From Paraburkholderia franconis (GTDB lineage Bacteria; Pseudomonadota; Gammaproteobacteria; Burkholderiales; Burkholderiaceae), in NCBI RefSeq assembly GCF_009362735.1, contig NZ_WHNP01000011.1, positions 144,202 through 208,201 of the forward strand: DNA of 64,000 bases. The letters run 5' to 3'. Made by a program: the position numbers and the translations under genes. The notes below the pieces were generated by a model. The model did not search any database, was not told where the DNA came from, and worked only from the letters and a program-made list of their open reading frames with translations. Shown here one piece after another: positions 9,591 through 19,074 of the stretch (positions are counted from its first letter, which is position 1; the number at the start of each line of letters is the position of its first letter).

Positions 9591-9645
9591 CTTTCCTTCC
9601 CCTTTTCGAAGGCGGCCAAGTCCTCTTACATCATAGTCGTGCGCG

Positions 9646-9765
9646 TCAGGATGGGCTCGATCCGCTGTGGACGATATCGTTGCGAACCATGAAGGTCTTG
9701 AGAAAACCGATATCCTGCAGCTTCTGGGGCGCGAGCTTGAGGCGCGCACGGAAGTCAGACAGGTC
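9646..9765 (-). pseudogene. C-terminal fragment of an unknown protein
   Basis: About 40 codons translate to LSDFRARLKLAPQKLQDIGF then LKTFMVRNDIVHSGSSPS before a stop. It reads like the end of a real helical protein (the MVRNDIVH pattern recalls HEPN-like domains, but this is only a resemblance). No start or upstream domain remains. Confidence 0.4.
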
Positions 9766-10305
9766 TCGCCGGTCGGTAGCGCGCAGAACCGCGCAGCACG
9801 GCATTACGTCAGGATTTTCTGGCTGGCTCCTTCACCGCACATGGCACCCGCGCGTTACAGCACCCGGAGCGTCACGTCTGGATGCTTGGTAATTTGTTCA
9901 GGCATTGAATCGGCTCCCTTAACCATTGCGTGATATGGGCATGGGCTCATTCATGGGCGGCACCAGACGCTCGCGGAAGCGGAACTTGAATTGAGCGCTT
10001 CCGCTTCCGCTTCCGTGTGACGGTGGGCGGGAGTTTTCGTCAGCCAGAATACCCGTCATCAGGCTCGGTTGTGAGGTGTTGCCGGTCCGCATCCGCGTAC
10101 GCGTCGCGCCTTGAATTCTCCCGGCTGATGGCTAGGCTGAAACCATCGAGCGGCGACAGGACGCTTTTACCGTGACCGTAATCGTGACCGTGACCGTGGG
10201 CGTGCGAGCGGGAATCCGTGCATCTCCCGCGGCGACACGCACCGAACCACCCGGCTGCAACGGGTCCAGCTTCGAGTCGATAACAACGTGCGCGGGGGAA
10301 GTCGT
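9766..10305. other. Intergenic stretch with simple repeats
   Basis: No gene seen. It holds an inverted, partly tandem repeat of GGAAGC/GCTTCC units at 9972-10016 (GCGGAAGCGG on one side, CCGCTTCCGC on the other), which could form a hairpin, and a run of GTGACC-like units at 10169-10200 just before the M28 peptidase gene. Confidence 0.45.
9972..10016. repeat. Imperfect inverted repeat, GGAAGC/GCTTCC units
   Basis: Two GCGGAA units face three GCTTCC units across an 11-15 base spacer. It can fold into a strong hairpin but lacks a T-tract, so it is not a classical terminator in either direction. Confidence 0.5.
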
Positions 10306-11208
10306 ATGCAGACTGCGAGCGTGTCCGACCTGGCGGCGGCGTTGCAACGCCATGTGAACGTCCTTGCTGGAGACATTGGCGAGCGCAACGTGTTGCACCC
10401 CACTGCGCTGCACGCGGCTGCCGACTATATCGAACGGCATTGGGCGATACGTGGCTGCGCGGTGACGCGCCAGAACTATCTGGTACGAGGCGTCCAGTGC
10501 GCGAACATCGAGGCGGCGCTGCCGGGCAGCGTTGAGTCTGGCGAAATCATCGTACTGGGTGCGCATTACGACACGGTGCCCGGCAGTCCGGGGGCCGACG
10601 ACAATGCCAGCGGCGTCGCCGCGCTGCTCGAGACGATGTTCCTGCTTCAGGCGTTTACGCCCCTGTACACGATGCGCTGCGTCGCGTTCGTGAATGAGGA
10701 AGCGCCGTTTTTCTTCCGAGGCGACATGGGAAGCCTGCGGTATGCGAGGGCCGCACGTCTGCGCGGGGATCGCATTCGCCTGATGCTGTCGCTCGAGATG
10801 CTGGGCTACTACCGGGACGAGCCGGGCACCCAGGCGTATCCGCCGCTGCTGCGTTACTTCTATCCGTCACGCGGCAATTTCATCGGCTTCGTTTCCAACC
10901 TTCGCTCGGCGCAGCGACTGAGATGGCTAACTGATGCGTTTCAGGCCTCGTCGGATTTTCCGCTGCAAAGCGCGGCGTTGCCGTGGTGGGTGCCGGGCGT
11001 CGCGTTGAGCGATCACTCGTCTTTTTGGCGCGAAGGCTATCCGGCTGTGATGGTCACGGACACCGCGTACCTGCGCAACCCACACTACCATACGGCGCAC
11101 GATGTCCCCGCGACGCTCGACTATGGCCGCATGGCTGCCGTGACGCTCGGCCTCGCAGCGAGCGTCGCGTCGCTCGCGCCGACGTCCCCAAAACCCGGGA
11201 TGCGGTGA
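10306..11208 (+). CDS. M28-family zinc metallopeptidase
   Basis: A 300-residue peptidase of the M28 aminopeptidase family. Likely di-zinc ligands are His87 in LGAHYDTVPG, the bridging Asp98 in GADDNASG, Glu132 beside the catalytic Glu131 in FVNEEAP, and His262 in HYHTAHDVP; SLEML (Glu164) occupies the fourth position. ATG 10306 follows a GGGGGAAG sequence; GTG 10288 would add six residues. No signal peptide, so it is probably cytoplasmic. Monocistronic as far as can be seen, with the convergent broken membrane-protein gene 48 bp downstream. Confidence 0.85.
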   Translation: MQTASVSDLAAALQRHVNVLAGDIGERNVLHPTALHAAADYIERHWAIRGCAVTRQNYLVRGVQCANIEAALPGSVESGEIIVLGAHYDTVPGSPGADDNASGVAALLETMFLLQAFTPLYTMRCVAFVNEEAPFFFRGDMGSLRYARAARLRGDRIRLMLSLEMLGYYRDEPGTQAYPPLLRYFYPSRGNFIGFVSNLRSAQRLRWLTDAFQASSDFPLQSAALPWWVPGVALSDHSSFWREGYPAVMVTDTAYLRNPHYHTAHDVPATLDYGRMAAVTLGLAASVASLAPTSPKPGMR

Positions 11209-11256
11209 GCACACTCCTGCTCGTGAGCACGCGGGCCCGTTCGGAACCACGTCGAA

Positions 11257-12639
11257 TCAAACCGGATCATGCTGGATCAAGGATAGACAGCCGCCGCGGC
11301 AAAGATAGAGCAAGACAGCTATCACGACCACTGCGGTCAAGCCAAGATGAAGTGCCAGGACCATCGCCAGAACTGCAGCCACCACGGAAGTGCACGCATT
11401 GACGCCCCACGCCCATGGCACGAGCGTTTCGGCGCCGGCAGCAATGCGGCTGAGCCCCAGCGGAAAGGGCATCCCCATTGCAAACGCGAGCGGTGCGACG
11501 AGCAGCACGGCGATACCGATCCTGGCCGGATCGGATAGCGGGATCAGCAACGGGAACAGAGCGGGGAGCACGAACAGGTAGAAAAACGAGATGGCGGAGA
11601 TCGCAACGATGGCCGTCGCCGCGGCCGACCAGCGATTCGTGTTCCTGCGCGGCCGCGGCCCTGCAGGCGCTGCGCGTACCGGCTTCCAAGTCCCGTGAAC
11701 GAAAGGAACGCGCATAGCGCGACGGCGACAGCGTAGAGCGGGTGACTCAGGAGCAGGACGAACTTCTGGATGAACGCGATTTCGATGAGCATGAAGGCGA
11801 AGCCGATCGGGACGAAATAGATCGCGACTCTACGTCCGGATATCGCCGCCACCGAAGGAAATCGCGTTACTGCGGGAAGTAGCCTTCAAGAGGGGCGAAT
11901 CATGAGCCGTGCGTTTGCGGCGCGTTATCACCCAGAGAGGAAAGAGGATCAATGTCAGGGCCATCAACGTGGCCTGAAGCAGCGTCGCGATCAGTACCGG
12001 ATAGCCCCACTCCAGCAAGGGCAGGCCGCCTCGCCCCTTCAACGCGAGAAACTCAGGCAGTGACCGCCATTTGAAAAAGTGAAACAAGTAGGGCTTGTCG
12101 TCCGTGGCGGGACGGACGCCCGAAGCGCCCAGTAACCGTAGTGCATCCAGCGGACGGAGCACGAATAGCACGCCAATGATTGCGACTCTGCCCAAGCCCG
12201 CTCCGCCGATATCGAAACTGTAAATGCGAGGAATCTGATCGTTGAACCGCGTGAATGTGAGACAGACGCTGGTCGCGGCGCAAAAGAAAGGAACGAAGAG
12301 CAGCAGATAGATCAGGAGCAGGCGCAAAGGTTCGCGCGGATCCCACAGAATCTCCAGCGGGTTGAACGCGACACGCTGAGCGACAGAGAACGAGGCAACC
12401 GCAAAAACGCCGAACAGAATCGCGCCGCCAACGAACACGGCTTCGAACCGGGGCGCGAGCCAGCGCTGCGCCAGCGTGACCATCGCACCGGCTGCTCCGT
12501 AACCCAGCAGCGCGACGCTGATCATCATGTACGCGAAGTGATGCCATTGAATGATCGAAAAGAGCCGCATCAACAGAATCTCGTAGCCAAGCGTTGCGGC
12601 CGAAAGCAGGGATAGGGCGAACAACGGCACGGCGGGCAT
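11257..12639 (-). pseudogene. Spermidine-synthase-like polytopic membrane protein, degraded
   Basis: The N-terminal part begins MPAVPLFALSLLSAATLGYE and carries several hydrophobic helices typical of large membrane proteins fused to a spermidine-synthase-like methyltransferase domain. After the helix ending LRPLDALRLLGASGV the sequence jumps directly to ATDDKPYLFHFFKW, which normally follows the soluble domain, so several hundred residues appear deleted. Frameshifts near 11840 and 11660 then split the C-terminal membrane helices (VAIYFVPIGFAFMLIEIAFI; FYLFVLPALFPLLIPL). The gene cannot make a complete protein. Confidence 0.7.
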
Positions 12640-12738
12640 GATTGCGTGTACCTGAAGGGGATGCGGGACGGGGCGCGCTCAGCCCATGCTGATGCGGGTT
12701 CGCGCTGTCCCGTTGCGTCGCCTGATTCCCGCGCAGAA

Positions 12739-13419
12739 TCAGTGCCCGGCGAGTGGCACGAAGCTGACGGGCAGAATCTGCCGGGTGGAGACGGTCCCGT
12801 CGTTCGCCTTCGTGATCAGCAGCAGATACTGCGTCAGAAACTGCGCGCCTACCGGAATGACAATCCTGCCGCCCGGCTTCAACTGCCGCACGAGGGGAGG
12901 AGGGACATGGCTCGCGGCGGCGGTGACGATGATGGCGTCGTAGGGCGCGTGGACTTCCCACCCGTAATAGCCGTCTCCCACTGTGGTTTCCACCTTCTTG
13001 TATGCGAGCCGCTGCAAGCGCTCCTGTGCCGCCTTGCCCAAAGGCTCGATGATTTCGATCGTATAAACCGCTCGCGCGAGTGCCGAGAGGATCGCCGCCT
13101 GGTACCCTGAGCCCGTGCCGACCTCCAGCACGACGTCAGTGGGCTTGATCATCATCAGGTCGGTCATCAACGCGACAATGTATGGCTGCGAAATGGTCTG
13201 GCCGTAGCCGATGGGAAGCGGCCGGTTCTCGTAGGCGTTGCGCTCCTCGCCAGGCGGAACGAACTGGTGGCGAGGCACCTGGTCCATTGCGGCGAACACG
13301 CGCGGATCGATGGCGGGTCTGCCGGTTGCGGCGAAGGTTTCGGTCGTGAGCTCCCCGATGTCCTTGATCATTTTCGTGCGAAGGGGCGCAAAATCGTCGG
13401 CCGCGTGGAAGACATCCAC
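12739..13419 (-). CDS. pcm: Protein-L-isoaspartate O-methyltransferase, signal peptide out of frame
   Basis: Repairs isoaspartyl residues using S-adenosylmethionine. The core carries the family signature: RPLPIGYGQTISQPYIVALM and the cofactor-binding VLEVGTGSGYQAAILS, ending in a normal LPVSFVPLAGH tail. The catalytic part opens with AADDFAPLRTKM, as in exported homologues. A GTG at 13475 with AGGGAG upstream encodes KPIMLRWLRTLIPAIALVWM, a credible signal peptide, but in another frame; a one-base change near 13405 would join them. As it stands translation could start at GTG 13419 and give a cytoplasmic form of 226 residues. Either a recent mutation or a sequence error. Confidence 0.82.
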   Translation of the reverse strand: MDVFHAADDFAPLRTKMIKDIGELTTETFAATGRPAIDPRVFAAMDQVPRHQFVPPGEERNAYENRPLPIGYGQTISQPYIVALMTDLMMIKPTDVVLEVGTGSGYQAAILSALARAVYTIEIIEPLGKAAQERLQRLAYKKVETTVGDGYYGWEVHAPYDAIIVTAAASHVPPPLVRQLKPGGRIVIPVGAQFLTQYLLLITKANDGTVSTRQILPVSFVPLAGH

Positions 13420-13475
13420 ACCAATGCGATTGCTGGAATCAGGGTGCGCAGCCAGCGCAGCATGATGGGTTTCAC

Positions 13476-14363
13476 CGTGCGGCTCCCTGTTGCCGGACCT
13501 GCTTCAATTCTACGCCCGCGCATGCGAGGTCGGGCAGGGCCCGTCCGACCACCTGCCGCGTGTCAGGCGCAGCCCCCGAGCCCGTCGCGCCGTATCGCTG
13601 CCGCAGAGCGTCCGGGGCGGCGCGGCCGCTCTTGCTTTGCGGCACGTGCCGAGCAAATAGGAAACCGAATGACCGAAGAGCCGTTGAGTGCGGTCTTTGC
13701 TCTCTTGCAACCGCGCACGTCAGTTCCTGGTCGGCTACGGCCGATCGCGTCAGGCGAAATGCTACAACATTGGCGCGGACGTCGGCCTGTCGCACGAACC
13801 TTGTCAAACCGCCCTTGCACACTTGGCGGACTACACGTGGCACGCGGTTTTTGATGTGCCCCGTCGCAATAACTGCGACTCCCTTCGGCATCTTCCTGCG
13901 GCGGTGCGTCGACCTGGGCGCACGCTGTTGATGAAACACCCGGGGCGCCGGTATTCGTTTCTAAAAATCCGGGGGTGCGCCATGGGAATTGACTGGTCGC
14001 AAATCAAGATTTGGTCGCGAATCGGGTCCCGGCTCGGGCTTGGAGACTTCGTCGAGCAACGGCTCGAAGATGCTGTGCGGAAGGAGAGGGAGTTCAGGAC
14101 ATGCAGCGACATCGTCGCCGCGCCCCTATAGACATAGTCTTTTCGCCCTGCCTATGCGGGTCCGAAGAGATGGTCCGACGTGAAAAGCCTACGTCTATGG
14201 GGACAATCGGACCAACGTCGAGTCGCGGGCGGGCGCGCACCGGGACTTTTTCACTTTACGAACCGCGAATCGGGTGCCTTCGCGAAAGGACTACGTTTAT
14301 GGTTCCGCTGCCCATCGTTTTGGCTCCGCAGCCTTGCGAAAGGGCAACGGATCTGGGAGTGCG
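13476..14363. other. Gene-poor stretch between pcm and a secreted-protein gene
   Basis: Several overlapping frames exist on both strands but none has a ribosome binding site, a recognisable domain or consistent codon bias. A short plus-strand frame from 13982 begins MGIDWSQIKIWSRIGSRLGL and might be the start of a lost gene. No repeats of note. Confidence 0.35.
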
Positions 14364-14822
14364 TCAGGGCAGCCAGTCCAGCTTCGTACACCTTCTCACC
14401 CTAGCCAACGTGTCGGTGCTGCATGAAGACGTGCACGCGGCCGGATTGGCGTCGTTCTGGCAGGAGGTCATGCATTGAATTACATCCTGTTCGCCGCGTT
14501 GCAAGTCCTGCTTCCCCTGCTCTGCGGCTGCTAGCAATGCGGTTGCGTCGAGGTCTGCCATCCTCGGCTGGAGATAGCGCTTCAGGTGGTCGGCCCTGTC
14601 CTGTGCGTCTGCAGCCATGTTTTTGATCGTCTGTTCTAGCTGCGGAGGCAATGGCCGGCCGGGGCTGGACAGTGCATTCTGGTAGACGGCCACCTGTTGA
14701 TTGACGATCGGTATGCAGTATGCCGCTCGAAGGTCTATATCGGACGGAGGCTGCTTCGCGAAGGCTCGAATAGGCAGATACGCACATGCGACCAGGAACG
14801 CCACTGCTGTTGCCTCTTTCAT
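14364..14822 (-). CDS. Small secreted Cys-containing protein
   Basis: A 152-residue protein with an N-terminal signal peptide (MKEATAVAFLVACAYLPIRA, cleavage probably after AFA). The mature part is helical and charged and has conserved-looking cysteines in AAYCIPI, QCMTSCQND, AACTSSCSTD and RRCTK, which suggests disulfides in the periplasm. The start at 14822 was chosen over upstream frame extension because it begins the signal peptide. Family not recognised. Confidence 0.65.
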   Translation of the reverse strand: MKEATAVAFLVACAYLPIRAFAKQPPSDIDLRAAYCIPIVNQQVAVYQNALSSPGRPLPPQLEQTIKNMAADAQDRADHLKRYLQPRMADLDATALLAAAEQGKQDLQRGEQDVIQCMTSCQNDANPAACTSSCSTDTLARVRRCTKLDWLP

Positions 14823-14953
14823 GCTGCCCCCGAAGGCGGCGAGTAACGCGGGCCGGCTGGCAAGAAAAAGAGGGCGCACAAGGCGCCCCGAAAAACACAA
14901 GGTAATGCGCAGTCTTTGGAGGAGATGCGCACAATCGATTCTATCGCATGCGG

Positions 14954-15165
14954 TTACTTCTTGGCCTGCGCACCTTCGCAGAGCACCGTCGCGACCATCA
15001 TAGCCTGCGAGCCGGGTGGCACCGTCCTGTGGCCACGCTTATCGCTATGGCCAATGGGCTTGTCGTTCGCGTCATACATGGTGATTGCCAGCTTCAACTT
15101 TAACCACCCGAGCCATGGGATTGTTTTCGTCCGTGATCCGATTTCCCAGGATAACGCCGCGGCCC
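14954..15165 (-). pseudogene. C-terminal remnant of a small secreted protein
   Basis: The minus strand reads KLKLAITMYDANDKPIGHSD, then KRGHRTVPPGSQAMMVATVL ending CEGAQAKK and a stop at 14954-14956. The frame breaks a few codons upstream, where RITDENNPMARVV continues in a neighbouring frame, so a one-base frameshift is likely. The rest of the gene was not found. Product unknown. Confidence 0.5.
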
Positions 15166-15494
15166 TAAAGCTGGAGCCAATGCTGCTCTATGCCGTCTGC
15201 GCCGACCGGGCACCGGTCTGCTGGCTAACCATCATTTGCAGAAGTGATCTGACGAACCGGTCTTACGCGCCACCAACGTAGGGCGTTCTTGCAATTCGAC
15301 TGGTACGGATGACTGCCGAAGGGTTTGCTGCCCCTTTCTAACGCGGGCGCGGACGAGTAGGCGCGTATCGAAAGCGAACTGCGGCATCACGCAGGAATGG
15401 CTGCGCGTGCATGCCGAACCGGATCACCTTGTCAAACTCACTCCCGAAATTCTGTGATATCCGGTAACCCGAGACGCTCTCAAAGGAGGTCACG
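15166..15494. other. Intergenic stretch
   Basis: No gene, repeat or terminator could be supported. It contains the upstream part of the broken secreted-protein gene and, at its right end, the AAAGGAGGT ribosome binding site of the next gene. Confidence 0.35.
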
Positions 15495-15758
15495 ATGGAA
15501 CTTCACATGCACTCCCATCATTTCGCGCGCCGTACGCCTGACTGGCGTGCAGCAATCATCGGCGGCTGTGTGGCAGGTGTGGTCTTTCTGGTGCTCGAGC
15601 TCCTCGCCATGTGGGTTATGGGGCAGAGCCCATGGGGACCACCGCGTATGATCGCGGCAATCGCCTTGGGGCAGGGTATCCTGGCGCAACCGGCCGCGTT
15701 TGACCTGGGCATTGTGATGGTGGCCCTGATTGTCCACTTCGCGCTGTCGATCATTTTC
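15495..15758 (+). pseudogene. Membrane protein truncated by a Tn3 element
   Basis: Starts MELHMHSHHFARRTPDWRAA behind a very strong ribosome binding site and has two or three hydrophobic helices (AAIIGGCVAGVVFLVLELLA; LGIVMVALIVHFALSIIF). The frame runs into the left terminal repeat of the Tn3-family element at 15759, so the last helix and C-terminus are replaced by transposon sequence. The sequence beyond the right end of the transposon does not restore a convincing continuation. Function unknown. Confidence 0.65.
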
Positions 15759-15795
15759 GGGGTATCCGTCCTTTTCGTGCTAAATCTGGCGGTTT
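15759..15795 (+). repeat. Left terminal inverted repeat of the Tn3 element
   Basis: Thirty-seven bases starting GGGGTATCCG and ending TCTGGCGGTTT, identical to the reverse complement of 19038-19074. The two ends diverge immediately inside this length. Confidence 0.92.
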
Positions 15796-15981
15796 GTTTT
15801 GATTTTTCTTTTACAAACAAACACTTGCAAATCTTCGATTCTGCGGGACCGCATCCTTTTGATGCAAAATCTGGCGCTTTCATCCGCCCGCGCGCTTGGC
15901 CGGCGAGCGCATGACTGTGGGCGGCCGACGAAACCGCGCCACGCGCCTCAATCCTGCAATCTGTGTGCATGCAGAACCGAT

Positions 15982-18915
15982 TCACGATCGAGCGATGCGC
16001 CGCCATGGCGCAGCATCCAGAAGCATCTCTCGATAGCGATCGATCGGAAAGCTCAGCGTTCCACGGAAATTCACATGGGTAAAGTGCGCTGGCCCCATCC
16101 GCCGCAACCAGTCGTCGTCCACCCCTTGACCCTTGCTTCGCCAACGATCAAGGGTCGCCTGGATGCGCTGTGTATTCCACGCAATGACCAGGTTTGTCAG
16201 CAGCGTCAAGGAGCCAGAAATCGCGATCATTTCGTCGCGGCGCCGTCCGCGCTCTGGCGCGATCTTGCCGGTATAGATTGCGCGCTGCAACTGATGAACC
16301 GATTCACCGCGGTTGAGCAGCGTATGCATTTCTCGCCGGAACTCAATGTTGCTGAAGTAGTCGCACAGGAAAAGCGTGCGCAGTAACTTGCCGAGGTGGT
16401 CTGCAGCCCGGTACACCGGGTCGCCCTGCGCCGCGCTGCCGAACCGTTGCAACGCGACCATTGCGCTCACGCGTCCCGCATGAATTGATGCAACGAGGCG
16501 CAGCAGTTCCTTCCAGCCTTCACGAATTGCCTTGATGGAGATCTCGTAGGCGACGACCGCTGCCAGCCCGTCGGGCGCAGCCACGGCTCTCGGCAGATGC
16601 AGTTTGCGTTCCGAGAGGTTGCGCAGACGTGGGCAGAGATCAAAACCGAGCAGCTTCGACACCGCCATCCCTACGTTCGTGTATCCATGCGTGTCTACTG
16701 AGAGACGCAGCAGTCCACCGTCGTCACGGTTCTCGTTGTGACGGATTACGCCCTCGATCGCCACGCCAGCCTGGCGTTCGTCCAGCACGATGGGCTGGTT
16801 ATAGACAATGCCGTGCTGATCCAGCACGTGCGTGTACATGCCCACCGCATGGGTGCGACGCCGTGGATCGACCCGCGCATAAAACAGGTGCGGTGACGTA
16901 TCCAGACTCATGGAGTCGCTCGATGCCTGCCGTCCGTTACCCCAGAGTTCCGTAATCGGATGCGTGCGCTGGAATTCAACCACGCGGTCATTTGCACGCG
17001 GCAGCCGACCGGGCATTTCAAGGAAGCGCATTGCCGTTGAAATGTTCGCGGGGTCCAGTTGCGGGATCATGGCCGCGACGCTCCTCGCGTCCAGTTCCGT
17101 GCCGTGGGCGATCAACGCGGCGTACAGCGAGACGAGTTCGTTCGTATCGCGCGCCTTGCGTGACCGGAGCACTTCACTGAAGCCAGTGTGGGCGTCCATC
17201 TCCATAATCATGTCGGCGAACTGCGCGTTGCCGATCTCCCTGAATATCAGGTCCCGCGTGTGTTTCGGTATGCCATCGGTCGGCAACGCTTCGATCGTCG
17301 ACAGGTGCACCGCGCCGTCCGTGCCGATCGTCACGCGGCCTGCCTCGCGCGCTTCCTCAAGCGCGGCCAGGCCGGCCTTGAGATGTTCCGTCAACCTTTC
17401 CAGGAATGGCTCCGCGGTTGCAGGCAATCCGAGCGATGCCAGGTAGCGGTCGCGTTCGCTTTCCCATTGAGCGGGTGGAATCAGCAACTGGTCACGCTCC
17501 CGGAACGACAGGCTGTGGTCAATCCAGACCGAGCCACGGCGAAGTCCCTTGCGCAGACCGGTGATTGCCGAGGCTTCCAGTGCCCGCAACGCGCGCGCCC
17601 GATCGTCACCTTGGACGAGATCGCGCCAGGCCGCGCTGACCGGCACGTCGCAGTCGACCGGCAATTCGGTCGCGCCCCTGTCATGCAGTGTGCCGACAAG
17701 TTCGAACTGCCGCAGGCTTGGTTCCGCGTCGCGTCCCACGAAGCCGAGCTCACGTAACGGCCCCAGCGGATTGCGGATGCGGTGGTGATCGTCGGTGAGC
17801 GTTTCACGTACGCTGGCTGCGTGACTTATCGGTGGCCTGTCTACGAGGTCCTCAAGCAGCTTTCCAATATCGTCGAGGCGTTCTTGCGCGGTGCGCTCGC
17901 TATCGTGAACCAGCTCCTTTATCGCGACCAGTTGCTGCCGGTATTCGATAGCAGAGCGTGCCTGTCGAACCGTCGTTCGATCGTAAGCCTGCCGGACGAG
18001 GTCGGATACGCGGCGCCCTGTTTGGTAGAGTAGCGCGTCAGTCAGCTCGAGCAGCGTGACGCGCAGGAAGAAGATCAGCTCGATGGTACGGGTCGATGCC
18101 TTGAGTTCGCGGACCTTCGCAGGACGGCGAGCCTGGACGCGCTGCGCGTATGCACGCTGCTTTTCGATTGGCACGGCGTCGAGTAGCCAAGTATGCGCGC
18201 CGAGTTCCTTGAGGAACCGAACCTTTGCGAGAGTTTCGGTGAGCGTCGTGGGGCTGTGTCGCGCCGGTGGCGTCTTGAGCCATTCGAGAACTCTCATGCC
18301 GGACGTCCCGTGCTGGGCAGAGAGAACAGCATCGGCGTGCATCAACTGCGTTTCCGTGACCGTTGCCTCGATAAGTGCGAGCAGACCACGTTCAACGTCC
18401 GACCAGATCGAACGGCCGAGATCGCGCAGCTTCCGTTCGGCGGGTATCAGAATGCGACGCTCATACAGCCAGCAAAGGGCGTGCTGGAGCAGTTCGTCAA
18501 GCGTGAGCGATTCGGTGGCGTCCTGTCGCATCCACGTTTCCAATTCCGCCCAGTGCTTCGGTCCGATCGACGTGATGCCGAGATATTCGCAGGTCCAGTG
18601 CTGATGCTCGTACAGTGTCTTATAGCGCTGATAGAGCGTCCGGAGGGAGGCGATCGTCGGGGTGGGCAGGTTGAGCCGCTCGCCGACATAGCGCAACAAC
18701 TGGCGCGGCAGAGTGCCGACATGATCGAGAGTGTGGCCACTGGCACGCAGAAAGACCAACTGGATCGCGACGCCGGCACGGTGATCGCGCCGGAAACGCT
18801 CGTTGACTGCGGCAACGTCGCTATCAGTCAACGCGAAGTAGCGCTCCACGTCAAATTCCGAAAGTCGGGCGGGCAGGCGATCCTGTCCCACATAGCGAAA
18901 TTCCAAGCCTGGCAT
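15982..18915 (-). CDS. tnpA: Tn3-family transposase
   Basis: A 977-residue transposase beginning MPGLEFRYVGQDRLPARLSE, the normal length for Tn3-family TnpA. The N-terminal third has the DUF4158-type DNA-binding region (FDVERYFALTDSDVAAVNER). The catalytic C-terminal half shows the family motif SSDSMSLDTS with the first catalytic Asp, VDTHGYTNVG with the second, and RGRRRDEM with the likely Glu, then the terminal LLTNLVIAWNTQRIQ helix. Sequence style and the absence of tnpR place it near the IS1071 transposase. The frame is intact from start to stop. It carries out replicative transposition; cointegrates would need host recombination. Confidence 0.95.
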   Translation of the reverse strand: MPGLEFRYVGQDRLPARLSEFDVERYFALTDSDVAAVNERFRRDHRAGVAIQLVFLRASGHTLDHVGTLPRQLLRYVGERLNLPTPTIASLRTLYQRYKTLYEHQHWTCEYLGITSIGPKHWAELETWMRQDATESLTLDELLQHALCWLYERRILIPAERKLRDLGRSIWSDVERGLLALIEATVTETQLMHADAVLSAQHGTSGMRVLEWLKTPPARHSPTTLTETLAKVRFLKELGAHTWLLDAVPIEKQRAYAQRVQARRPAKVRELKASTRTIELIFFLRVTLLELTDALLYQTGRRVSDLVRQAYDRTTVRQARSAIEYRQQLVAIKELVHDSERTAQERLDDIGKLLEDLVDRPPISHAASVRETLTDDHHRIRNPLGPLRELGFVGRDAEPSLRQFELVGTLHDRGATELPVDCDVPVSAAWRDLVQGDDRARALRALEASAITGLRKGLRRGSVWIDHSLSFRERDQLLIPPAQWESERDRYLASLGLPATAEPFLERLTEHLKAGLAALEEAREAGRVTIGTDGAVHLSTIEALPTDGIPKHTRDLIFREIGNAQFADMIMEMDAHTGFSEVLRSRKARDTNELVSLYAALIAHGTELDARSVAAMIPQLDPANISTAMRFLEMPGRLPRANDRVVEFQRTHPITELWGNGRQASSDSMSLDTSPHLFYARVDPRRRTHAVGMYTHVLDQHGIVYNQPIVLDERQAGVAIEGVIRHNENRDDGGLLRLSVDTHGYTNVGMAVSKLLGFDLCPRLRNLSERKLHLPRAVAAPDGLAAVVAYEISIKAIREGWKELLRLVASIHAGRVSAMVALQRFGSAAQGDPVYRAADHLGKLLRTLFLCDYFSNIEFRREMHTLLNRGESVHQLQRAIYTGKIAPERGRRRDEMIAISGSLTLLTNLVIAWNTQRIQATLDRWRSKGQGVDDDWLRRMGPAHFTHVNFRGTLSFPIDRYREMLLDAAPWRRIARS

Positions 18916-19037
18916 CTTCGCCTCCCGACAAGGTCGCGCGATCCGTGATCGCGGGCAGGTATGTTATCGCAGATACTTTTGCGATCTCCTGAAGAGCCAG
19001 AGCCGACGACAGCCTTATAAATAAAGGCTCTGCGGAG

Positions 19038-19074
19038 AAACCGCCAGATTTAGCACGAAAAGGACGGATACCCC
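19038..19074 (-). repeat. Right terminal inverted repeat of the Tn3 element
   Basis: Reverse complement of the left repeat with no mismatch over 37 bases. Confidence 0.92.

Larger units (their letters stand above)
15759..19074. mobile_element. Tn3-family tnpA-only transposon (IS1071-like class)
   Basis: A complete 3316-bp element bounded by perfect 37-bp terminal inverted repeats that begin GGGGTATCCGTCCTTTTCG. It contains one gene, a 977-codon tnpA on the minus strand, and no resolvase or passenger gene. That layout is the one known for IS1071 and relatives. The flanking pentamers are TTTTC on the left and TTATC on the right: one mismatch from a perfect 5-bp target duplication. It interrupts a membrane-protein gene. 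The element looks competent for transposition. Confidence 0.9.

Noticed and set aside
10169..10200. Short GTGACC-type tandem units considered as a CRISPR-like or iteron array
   Set aside because: Units are six bases, only a few, without spacers; simple repeat only.
12053..12961. A 302-codon minus-strand frame rich in Arg/Ser
   Set aside because: Overlaps the broken membrane protein and pcm in the wrong frame and has no domain.
13472..13939. A 155-codon minus-strand frame upstream of pcm
   Set aside because: Arg-rich with no domain; it overlaps the out-of-frame pcm signal peptide, which explains the sequence better.
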